Below are positions 17,592-22,739 of a stretch of DNA of 33,027 nt, one piece after another (within the stretch, counting starts at the first letter, position 1; each line of letters opens with the position of its first letter). The notes below the pieces were generated by a model. That model was not told where the DNA came from and did no database searches. It saw nothing but the letters and a program-made list of their open reading frames with translations. The position numbers and the translations under genes are program-made. The DNA is from Akkermansia muciniphila. Its GTDB lineage: Bacteria > Verrucomicrobiota > Verrucomicrobiia > Verrucomicrobiales > Akkermansiaceae. The stretch lies in assembly GCA_945860285.1 (NCBI GenBank), contig CAMAQB010000039.1:1-33027 (forward strand). The letters are read 5' to 3'.

Positions 17592-17619
17592 ATTGACTCT
17601 TCAAGTCAGGTCATTAGTC
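17592..17619 (+). promoter_or_regulatory. Candidate promoter of the restriction-modification-like operon
   Basis: TTGACT, a 16-base spacer and TAGTCT sit about 17 bases before the ATG at 17636. The -35 region is part of an imperfect inverted repeat, TGACT-cttca-AGTCA, which could be an operator. The position fits transcription of the genes from 17636 to 19322. Confidence 0.35.
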
Positions 17620-17635
17620 TGCGTTTTGTCCGCTC

Positions 17636-17809
17636 ATGATTGCCAGAAAAATAGAAGCCGCCTACCAGACGTGCGAGGTATTCTATCGCTTCAAGGTACG
17701 TTGCGTTGGGGAAAATACCAGCACAGCAGTCCTAGTGCGCCGCTTGATTTCCGAACACTACGATGACAAGGCCATAGCAAGCAGTGCCTTTGCATTCCAA
17801 TTAAACTGA
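17636..17809 (+). CDS. Hypothetical 57-residue protein upstream of the methyltransferase
   Basis: Begins [19 protein letters not shown] and ends with AFAFQLN; 57 codons. A candidate promoter lies just upstream, and the methyltransferase remnant begins eight bases after its stop. It shows no helix-turn-helix typical of restriction-modification controller proteins and no membrane segment. It could be a leader gene of the system or a relic. I do not recognise a family. Confidence 0.4.
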   Translation: MIARKIEAAYQTCEVFYRFKVRCVGENTSTAVLVRRLISEHYDDKAIASSAFAFQLN

Positions 17810-17817
17810 ATCAACCA

Positions 17818-18156
17818 ATGCCAAAACGATCAACACATGTCAGGACACCTAAGCGTCGGATAGCCAAAGAGAAAACTCTTGGTGAAGATGCCCAGCCTTA
17901 TCTTGTCAATGAAACCCCGCCTGACGGCCCATTCCGTTTTATCGACTTGTTCTGTGGCATTGGTGGCTTTCACCGTCCCGCCGCATTCGTCATCGAGAAC
18001 GTGAAGAACCTCAAGGGGCAAGATGGGGGAAAGACATTTGATATCATCTACCGCACACTTACCGAAGCACTAGGATACACCGTCTATCACAAAATTATCG
18101 ACGCGCAAAGCGTGGTCCCCCAACACCGGGAGCGCATCATTTTTGGAGCAAATTAA
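17818..18156 (+). pseudogene. DNA (cytosine-5) methyltransferase remnant with internal deletion
   Basis: 112 codons. The N-terminus has a good SAM-binding motif I ([13 protein letters not shown]). Normally about 50-60 residues follow, including the catalytic P-C-Q loop, but here GGFH is joined in frame to [13 protein letters not shown], which is motif VI. Motif VIII is visible in [13 protein letters not shown], then the frame ends, so the target-recognition domain and motifs IX-X are absent. With no catalytic cysteine it cannot methylate. The internal junction keeps frame, so it reads as a clean deletion. Its TAA is directly followed by the ATG of the next gene. Confidence 0.85.
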
Positions 18157-18543
18157 ATGTCTGTCTCGCGCCAATGCATTGACCTGTTTGTCGAGAGTCT
18201 CATCGGAGAAGAATCCTACGATGAGGAAGAAGGCGTTTGGAAGTTTACCGATGACAGCCATTGCTCGGTTTGCGTCAGCAGCGCGGCACGGATTGCACGC
18301 GAGTTTGACGGAGCGGTTATGGGCTATTGGTCAAAGGCAAATCCCGCAGCCACGGTAGGCGGCAGGCTTTGCGAAGGCCATGACTTCGCGTTTATCGCGG
18401 ACCGTTGGATTGTCTATTACTGGGCCTTTCGTATAGCTATGGTCATCCAGAAGCCGGTGCTTGACCTTGATTCTGAGCAAGACCGAAAACTTGCGCAACG
18501 CCTCTTTGGCGACCGCAATGCGTGGGAGGCACTCACAATATGA
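18157..18543 (+). CDS. Uncharacterised protein of the restriction-modification-like operon
   Basis: 128 residues, starting MSVSRQCIDLFVESLIGEES. No signal peptide or transmembrane helix is evident. The protein is rich in acidic and aromatic residues (EESYDEEEGVWKF; DRWIVYYWAF) and carries paired cysteines in HCSVCVSS. It begins immediately after the methyltransferase stop and its TGA overlaps the nuclease ATG (ATGA at 18540). Being wedged between methyltransferase and nuclease suggests a nuclease-associated or regulatory role. I recognise no family. Confidence 0.65.
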   Translation: MSVSRQCIDLFVESLIGEESYDEEEGVWKFTDDSHCSVCVSSAARIAREFDGAVMGYWSKANPAATVGGRLCEGHDFAFIADRWIVYYWAFRIAMVIQKPVLDLDSEQDRKLAQRLFGDRNAWEALTI

Positions 18544-19322
18544 ACCGGCCTGCCAACTGGTCGCGCGAGGAGCACATCCTTGCGTTCAATCTTTATAGCC
18601 AAATCCCTTTCGGGACGATTCACATCCACAATCCGCAAATCCAGCGACTGGCCAAGCTCCTTGGTCGCAGTGTCGGCAGCGTCTCCTACAAGCTCGCCAA
18701 CTTCGCGCGACTCGACCCTGCTCTACTGGCACGAGGGATTCGTGGCGCAACGCACGGCGCAGAGGGCGAGGAAGAAATCTGGCGAGAATTCGCAAACGAT
18801 GCGGAATCATTAGCCTTCGAAAGTCAGCGACTGATGGCGCAACGGCTCGGCGAGGCAGTAACGGATTATTCCGAAGTCGATGCGCGCGACCTGCCCAAAG
18901 CTGGTCTCGAACGGGAAGCCATCGTCCGACTGCGGGTGAATCAGAGTTTCTTTCGTCGTCGCGTTCTTTCCGCCTACAGCAATCGTTGCTGCATTAGAGG
19001 TTTGGCCGTTCCTGCTTTGCTCACGGCTAGTCATAGTGTTCCCTGGGCAACAGACGCTGCGAATCGTCTCAATCCCAGAAACGGTCTCTGTCTGAACACT
19101 CTTCACGACCGAGCATTCGACCGCGGCTTGCTTTGGGTGGACGATGACTTCGTAGTCCACTTGTCGGCGAAGCTGCGTAGCGGATGCATGGGTGAGTTCG
19201 GAGATGCGCAGTGGTTCTGCGAATTCGAGGGACAGCTTTTGCGACTTCCAAAGAAATTTGGTCCTGACCCAACGCTGCTCAGCTTGCACGCTCTGGCGGC
19301 CCGGAGGGCCAATGGAAATTAG
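18540..19322 (+). CDS. HNH endonuclease, probable restriction enzyme
   Basis: 260 residues from the ATG at 18540. The C-terminal half is an HNH_2-type nuclease: LTASHSVPW, NRLNPRNGLCLN, LHDRAFDRGLL, giving His165, Asn181 and His189, with a Cys pair (NRCC) upstream. The N-terminal part (REEHILAFNLYSQIPFG, LAKLLGRSVGSVSYKL) looks like a DNA-contacting helical domain. The methyltransferase remnant and hypothetical protein precede it, so it is most likely the nuclease of a restriction system. The last residues ARRANGN and the TAG stop are encoded by the left terminal hairpins of the RAYT element at 19298, so the native C-terminus may be altered. Confidence 0.82.
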   Translation: MNRPANWSREEHILAFNLYSQIPFGTIHIHNPQIQRLAKLLGRSVGSVSYKLANFARLDPALLARGIRGATHGAEGEEEIWREFANDAESLAFESQRLMAQRLGEAVTDYSEVDARDLPKAGLEREAIVRLRVNQSFFRRRVLSAYSNRCCIRGLAVPALLTASHSVPWATDAANRLNPRNGLCLNTLHDRAFDRGLLWVDDDFVVHLSAKLRSGCMGEFGDAQWFCEFEGQLLRLPKKFGPDPTLLSLHALAARRANGN

Positions 19323-19342
19323 CCGGTGGCGTCAGCCACCGG
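19323..19342. repeat. Left middle REP-type hairpin
   Basis: Eight-base arms CCGGTGGC and GCCACCGG with a four-base gtca loop. Paired with the copy at 19894-19913, which differs only in its loop, in inverted orientation around the transposase. Confidence 0.8.
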
Positions 19343-19385
19343 GATTCAGAAACAATGTTTAGCGCCCCGGTAGGGGCGCAGGAAA

Positions 19386-19841
19386 ATGATCGCCATGCCA
19401 TCGACACACCTATCACTCCATTATCACGTCGTGTTCAGCACCAAAGACCGGACTCTCTGTATTGCCACCGCGTGGCGCGAGCGGTTGCATGCCTACCTTG
19501 GCGGAGTGGTGCGAAATGTGAATGGTGTACCCGAGGCAATAGGTGGGATCGCGGATCATGTGCATCTGCTGATCGGGCTGCGCGCCACTGCCTGCCTCGC
19601 AGACGTTGTGCGTGATGTGAAAGCAGTATCTTCTCGATGGGTTCATGAGGAAATCGGTGAGCGCACCTTTGCGTGGCAAGAGGGATACGGCGCATTCACG
19701 GTCAGCGCGTCGTAGCGGGATACCGTTCGCGAATACATCGCGCGGCAGGAGGAGCATCATCACCAGCGGACATTCCAAGAGGAATACCTTGAACTCCTGA
19801 AACGCAGCGGCGTGAGTTACGACGAACGGTATCTTTGGTGA
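19386..19841 (+). pseudogene. Y1 (IS200/RAYT-like) transposase with in-frame amber stop
   Basis: Residues 1-109 carry the Y1 pattern: LSLHYHVVFSTKDR, then the metal-binding HUH motif in ADHVHLLIGL, then WQEGYGAFTVS, whose tyrosine (or a neighbouring one) is the nucleophile. A TAG at 19713-19715 splits the frame, and the same frame continues with RDTVREYIARQEEHHHQRTF...DERYLW and a TGA at 19839-19841, the expected C-terminus. The intact family reads SQRxTV here, so one CAG-to-TAG change explains the break. Without the C-terminal helix the protein is probably inactive unless the amber is read through. Start at 19386 or 19395. Confidence 0.85.
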
Positions 19842-19893
19842 TCGCTGGGCATTCCACCGCCCCTCCGGGGCGGATTCCGTTTTGGATGACTCT

Positions 19894-19913
19894 CCGGTGG
19901 CTCACGCCACCGG
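19894..19913. repeat. Right middle REP-type hairpin
   Basis: CCGGTGGC-tcac-GCCACCGG, mirror copy of the left hairpin at 19323-19342; the flanking GCTAATTT is the reverse complement of the left AAATTAGC. Confidence 0.8.
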
Positions 19914-20017
19914 CTAATTTCGATTCAGCCCTCCGGGCTTTTGTGATCCAAATGGTGCGATATTTTGACGCATTAGGCATTTTTCGGGTTTCGTTCCTGC
20001 CACGTTTCGCTCGCAAA

Positions 20018-20143
20018 ATGCCATTCGGTAAACTCCGAATGCCTTCCGTCGATTGACAAATGCCTGTGAAAATATTTGCAGTGCCTACCGTCAGTTGACA
20101 AATGCAGGTGCGAAAACTTTCAGTGCCTTCGCTCGGTTGACAT
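20018..20143 (+). repeat. Three 42-bp minigene tandem repeats abutting a gene start
   Basis: ATG codons at 20018, 20060, 20102 and 20144 are spaced exactly 42 bases apart. Each of the first three opens a 12-codon ORF closed by TGA: MPFGKLRMPSVD, MPVKIFAVPTVS, MQVRKLSVPSLG. The fourth ATG opens the next gene (MPVKIFD...). Between stop and next ATG is CA(A/T). Stretches such as ATGCC(T/G)GTGAAAATATTT recur, so this is a degenerate tandem array containing its own start and stop codons, immediately downstream of the RAYT element. Whether it is translated is unknown. Confidence 0.75.
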
Positions 20144-20554
20144 ATGCCGGTGAAAATATTTGACTACGCCGAGTTCTATCCCCAGGGCCTCAAAGATTAC
20201 AACCGCGCCCGCCTCGGTCAGCTCCCCGCCCTGCTCGACCGCTTCATCACCGCCGCCGACAAACACAAAGCCACCCTCGGCCCCGAACTGCTCGCCGAGT
20301 TCAACGCCCTCAAAACCAGTTTCGCCACCGCCCGCGACGGCCAAGTCGAGGCCAAAGGCGATCTCGCCCAACTCCGCGCCGCCCTCGCCGCCGCCCGCGT
20401 CGTGCTGGAAATGCAGCTTGGCAAAAACATCCTCACCATCGCCACCCACCACCTCGGCCACCCCGAGCGCGCCGCCGATTACTTCAACCAATCCCTGCTG
20501 GAAGACCCCACCCGCAGCAACGAGGAGCCTATCACCCCGCCACCTGCGGGGTGA
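20144..20554 (+). CDS. Hypothetical helical protein, probably truncated
   Basis: 136 residues, MPVKIFDYAEFYPQGL..., long amphipathic and alanine-rich (LAQLRAALAAARVVLEMQ), suggesting a coiled-coil or helical bundle. Codon use is GC-rich like the core genome. The start is provided by the last unit of the 42-bp array. The C-terminus (EEPITPPPAG) and stop fall within the 20531-20555 hairpin, so the original gene probably continued and was broken there. I do not recognise a family. Confidence 0.55.
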   Translation: MPVKIFDYAEFYPQGLKDYNRARLGQLPALLDRFITAADKHKATLGPELLAEFNALKTSFATARDGQVEAKGDLAQLRAALAAARVVLEMQLGKNILTIATHHLGHPERAADYFNQSLLEDPTRSNEEPITPPPAG

Positions 20555-20555
20555 T
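20531..20555. repeat. Perfect 10-bp-stem hairpin overlapping a stop codon
   Basis: ATCACCCCGC-cacct-GCGGGGTGAT. The stop codon of the preceding ORF lies in the right arm. REP-like palindrome or terminator; no T-tract follows, so a REP-type sequence is more likely. Confidence 0.6.
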
Positions 20556-20587
20556 GGGTGTGTGCATGCTTTCAGGGGGAATTTGTA

Positions 20588-20647
20588 TGAGCCATCGAAG
20601 ACGGTCACAGATGCTCAGAAACCCGAACACGGAAGCAAGAGATGCGC
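20588..20647. repeat. 60-bp dispersed direct repeat, copy 1
   Basis: Begins TGAGCCATCGAAGACGGTCA and ends AGCAAGAGATGCGC. The copy at 21870-21929 has the same orientation and differs at five positions by eye. The pair brackets the DUF1016 remnant and the VapBC pair. No gene is apparent inside. Confidence 0.75.
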
Positions 20648-20673
20648 CATGCATATTGTCTGGGAAATAATAG

Positions 20674-21040
20674 AACGAGGAATTTTTCATCGGCCTGCTG
20701 TTCTATCACCTGAAGCTGCGTTACTATGTGGTGATCGAGCTGAAGGCCGGAAAGTTCAAACCGGAGCACCTCGGGCAATTGAGCTTCTACCTCACGGCGG
20801 TGGATGCGCAGATCAAGTACCCGCAAGACGGTGCCACCATCGGCCTGCTCCTGTGTAAAACGAAAAACAAGGTTGGTGGCGGAATACGCGCTACGCGGCA
20901 AGGACCAGCCACTTGGAGTCGCGGAATACCAACTGGTGGAATCGCTGCCCGCCGAATTACAAACCAGCCTGCCCAGCATCGAGCAGATCGAACGTGAACT
21001 GGCGGGCGACGAATTTTCGGAAGAAGAGGATGAGCTATGA
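20674..21040 (+). pseudogene. DUF1016/YhcG-type PDDEXK nuclease, 3' remnant with frameshift
   Basis: The frame starting near 20677 reads EEFFIGLLFYHLKLRYYVVIELKAG, then GQLSFYLTAVD and IGLLLCKTKNKV. This is the PDDEXK nuclease-like C-terminal core of DUF1016 proteins (the catalytic E-x-K in VIELKAG is visible). At about 20873 an extra base in GGTTGGTGG shifts the frame. It continues as VVAEYALRGKDQPLGVAEYQLVESLPAELQ...EEEDEL and ends at 21040. In-frame TAA and TAG codons precede the start and no DUF1016 N-terminal domain is present. A decayed 3' half, perhaps of a defence or TA-linked nuclease. Confidence 0.82.
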
Positions 21041-21326
21041 CTTTGACAAGTCGCCCAATCCGCATCATGATGCCGATGTGAGAACGACAATTAACATCAG
21101 TGATGGTATTCTGAGTGAATTGCATGAGCTTGCCCGGCAGCGGAGGCGGCCTTTTCGCGAGATTTTGGAGGAGACGATCCAGCGTGGGCTGAGCGCCTCA
21201 ACCCCTTCCTCCGTCAAGCCAGTGAGCATCCAGACGCACCGCTTGGGGATCAAGCCAGTCTACCATGGGGTGAGCATGAACCAGCTTTACGACCAAATCG
21301 AAGCGGAGGATGCCGGAAAGCGATGA
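21030..21326 (+). CDS. Type II antitoxin, VapB-like
   Basis: About 98 residues from the ATG at 21030 (MSYDFDKSPNPHHDADVR), which has GGAAG upstream; a GTG at 21078 is an alternative start. The N-terminal part TTINISDGILSELHELARQRRRPFREILEETIQRGL is a ribbon-helix-helix-type DNA-binding/dimerisation domain. The C-terminal tail (KPVYHGVSMNQLYDQIEAED) would wrap the toxin. The last base pairs overlap the toxin ATG (ATGA at 21323), the usual coupled antitoxin-toxin order. It overlaps the end of the DUF1016 remnant. The VapB label is by partner and family feel. Confidence 0.78.
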   Translation: MSYDFDKSPNPHHDADVRTTINISDGILSELHELARQRRRPFREILEETIQRGLSASTPSSVKPVSIQTHRLGIKPVYHGVSMNQLYDQIEAEDAGKR

Positions 21327-21751
21327 TCCTTCCTGATGCGAATCTCCTGATTTACGCCCACGATGAAGGTTGCCCCCGGCATGACAAGGCGCGGGTCTGG
21401 TGGGAGGGTGCACTTTCAGGACTTGAGCCGGTGGGCCTACCGTGGGTGGTGGTGCTGGCCGTCACCCGGCTGCTGACACACCCAAATGTCTGTGAGAATC
21501 CGCTCTCACCCGCGCAAGTCCGCGGCATCGTCGAGCACTGGGTGAGTTTCCCGCACGTTCGTATCATCCATCTCTCGGAAAACGCTCTGGGACGATTCTT
21601 CGATCTGCTGGAGGAAGCGGGCACGGGAGGCAATCTGACCACAGATGCCTTGATCGCCCTGCACGCCTTGGAACATTCGGCCACCATCGCTAGTAACGAC
21701 CGCGACTTCGACCGATTTGCAGGCGTCAAACGAATCAACCCCCTCGCATGA
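21323..21751 (+). CDS. vapC: VapC-like PIN-domain toxin
   Basis: 142 residues, a PIN-domain ribonuclease. The acidic metal-binding residues are in place: D5 in ILPDANLLIYAHDEG, D108 in LTTDALIALHAL and D126/D128 in SNDRDFDRF. Residues DANLLIYAHDE and TTDALIAL are typical of this VapC subgroup. VapC toxins cleave tRNA or rRNA when not bound by antitoxin. The gene is complete and coupled to the upstream antitoxin, and a 60-bp direct repeat copy follows about 120 bases downstream. Confidence 0.9.
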   Translation: MILPDANLLIYAHDEGCPRHDKARVWWEGALSGLEPVGLPWVVVLAVTRLLTHPNVCENPLSPAQVRGIVEHWVSFPHVRIIHLSENALGRFFDLLEEAGTGGNLTTDALIALHALEHSATIASNDRDFDRFAGVKRINPLA

Positions 21752-21869
21752 GCAATTCCACTCCCATCCCCTCCATGCAAGTTCCCAGACAACATGCACA
21801 CGGGAACGAGTGGGGAAGCGCAATGTTCAGAGCATCGCGGACGCTGCGGCCTGACGGCATGATTGATAG

Positions 21870-21929
21870 TGAGCCATCGAAGACAATCACAGATGTTTGG
21901 AAACCCGAACACGGAAGCAAGAGATGCGC
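21870..21929. repeat. 60-bp dispersed direct repeat, copy 2
   Basis: Same orientation as copy 1 at 20588-20647, with about five differences over 60 bases. Begins TGAGCCATCGAAGACAATCA and ends AGCAAGAGATGCGC. Confidence 0.75.
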
Positions 21930-22090
21930 AGTGATAGTCTTTTTGCTTCGCGCATGGAAGTAGTTAATCATCTGTTAGTAAGTGAATTTTCCCATGTGCT
22001 GTATGGCTTACACGTGCAGCGGCAGTTTTGTCTTGGCCAATGGGAAGAAAAATGTTCTCTTACTTCCTGAACGAACTGCCCTTTTCGAAT

Positions 22091-22096
22091 TATACA
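22091..22096 (+). promoter_or_regulatory. Candidate -10 box for the AT-rich orphan gene
   Basis: TATACA is a strong -10 hexamer 24 bases upstream of the ATG at 22120. No convincing -35 box was found at the right spacing. Confidence 0.35.
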
Positions 22097-22119
22097 AATT
22101 TCAAATCTAGCAAGCACTT

Positions 22120-22404
22120 ATGAACAAACAAAGCGCGTTAATCTTGGCATTCGGATTTATCATAGGCACGATGATTATCTGCTACGGCTGCGTCTCACTT
22201 GGAAAATCAATCATTCTAGCAGTTAATGAATCAAGATCACCACATCAAATTGACTTAAAGCTCAGTGAGGATACTCCTCTTCTTTCGACAAGATTTCCCG
22301 ATAAAATCGAATTAAAGTTAGTGGGAGGAGATTCTCCTGTTGGACTTGAGGTAGATGGTAAATTCATAAATAATCCCATTCACATCCTCAATCAAACCAA
22401 ATAA
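22120..22404 (+). CDS. AT-rich orphan single-pass membrane protein
   Basis: 94 residues. Residues 5-33 are hydrophobic (LILAFGFIIGTMIICYGCV), either a transmembrane helix or an uncleaved signal; a lipobox-like Y-G-C-V is present but not compelling. The remainder is a soluble domain of beta-type pattern (KIELKLVGGDSPVGLEVDG). Codon use and base composition are far more AT-rich than the neighbours, which points to recent transfer. No partner gene is adjacent. I recognise no family. Confidence 0.6.
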   Translation: MNKQSALILAFGFIIGTMIICYGCVSLGKSIILAVNESRSPHQIDLKLSEDTPLLSTRFPDKIELKLVGGDSPVGLEVDGKFINNPIHILNQTK

Positions 22405-22739
22405 TTAGCAGAGTATACTATTGGATTGAACAGCCGAACAAGCCGAGTCGTGGTAACCCCTATCAGCCGCCGTGTTTCCATGTTCTCAGTTTCAACCTCA
22501 AGCTCGCGTTCGACGTTCAGCGAGTGGGGTTGCCATCACTTTGGACGTTGCTGAATAAAACAAATAGCAAGCTCATAAGAACATTCGCTATTTTGGGCTC
22601 GCAACCATCGTTTCGTCCCTCAAGTCACCTTCACGACTTAAGCACCCCGGCGTTTCGTTTGATCCCTGGCTTGCTTGACCTGCGGAATAATTTTGCAAAT
22701 ACGGATTGATTCCTGGCGCGGTTCCGCTGGAATCAACGC
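22405..22739. other. Intergenic segment with imperfect inverted repeats
   Basis: 335 bases before the M16 protease gene. It has GCCGAAC at 22433-22439 against GTTCAGC near 22514-22520, and GGTAACCCC against GGGGTTGCC about 70 bases further on; the two pairings cannot form together. A TTGACC -35-like hexamer sits near 22676. No gene is visible. An integron-attC-like reading was considered but is weak. Confidence 0.35.

Larger units (their letters stand above)
19298..19939. mobile_element. RAYT/IS200-like element with triple-hairpin mirrored ends
   Basis: The transposase gene is bounded on both sides by three hairpins in the same order from outside in. Left: GGCCCGGAGGGCC (19298-19310), CCGGTGGC-gtca-GCCACCGG (19323-19342), GCGCCCC-ggta-GGGGCGC (19362-19379). 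Right, mirrored: CCGCCCC-tcc-GGGGCGG (19857-19873), CCGGTGGC-tcac-GCCACCGG (19894-19913), AGCCC-tcc-GGGCT (19927-19939). The shared AAATTAGCCGGTGGC sequence supports inverted ends. This matches a REP-flanked Y1 transposase unit; the exact cut sites are not known. Confidence 0.75.
21752..22119. other. Intergenic segment, gene-poor, AT-rich to the right
   Basis: Holds the second 60-bp repeat (21870-21929) and then an AT-rich tract. A 38-codon ORF at 21954-22070 has no recognisable feature and is not called. TATACA at 22091-22096 is a good -10 box about 24 bases before the next ATG. No RNA gene or terminator was recognised. Confidence 0.5.

Noticed and set aside
19835-20056. A 73-codon plus-strand ORF through the RAYT right end and first minigene
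   Set aside because: It crosses three element hairpins and ends at the first minigene stop. No protein-like features; it is a by-product of the repeats.
20018-20143. CRISPR array
   Set aside because: Units are contiguous 42-base degenerate repeats without unique spacers, and no cas genes are near.
22433-22540. Integron attC site as a firm call
   Set aside because: The boxes GCCGAAC/GTTCAGC deviate from the attC consensus, a second pairing (GGTAACCCC/GGGGTTGCC) conflicts with it, and no integrase or attI was seen.
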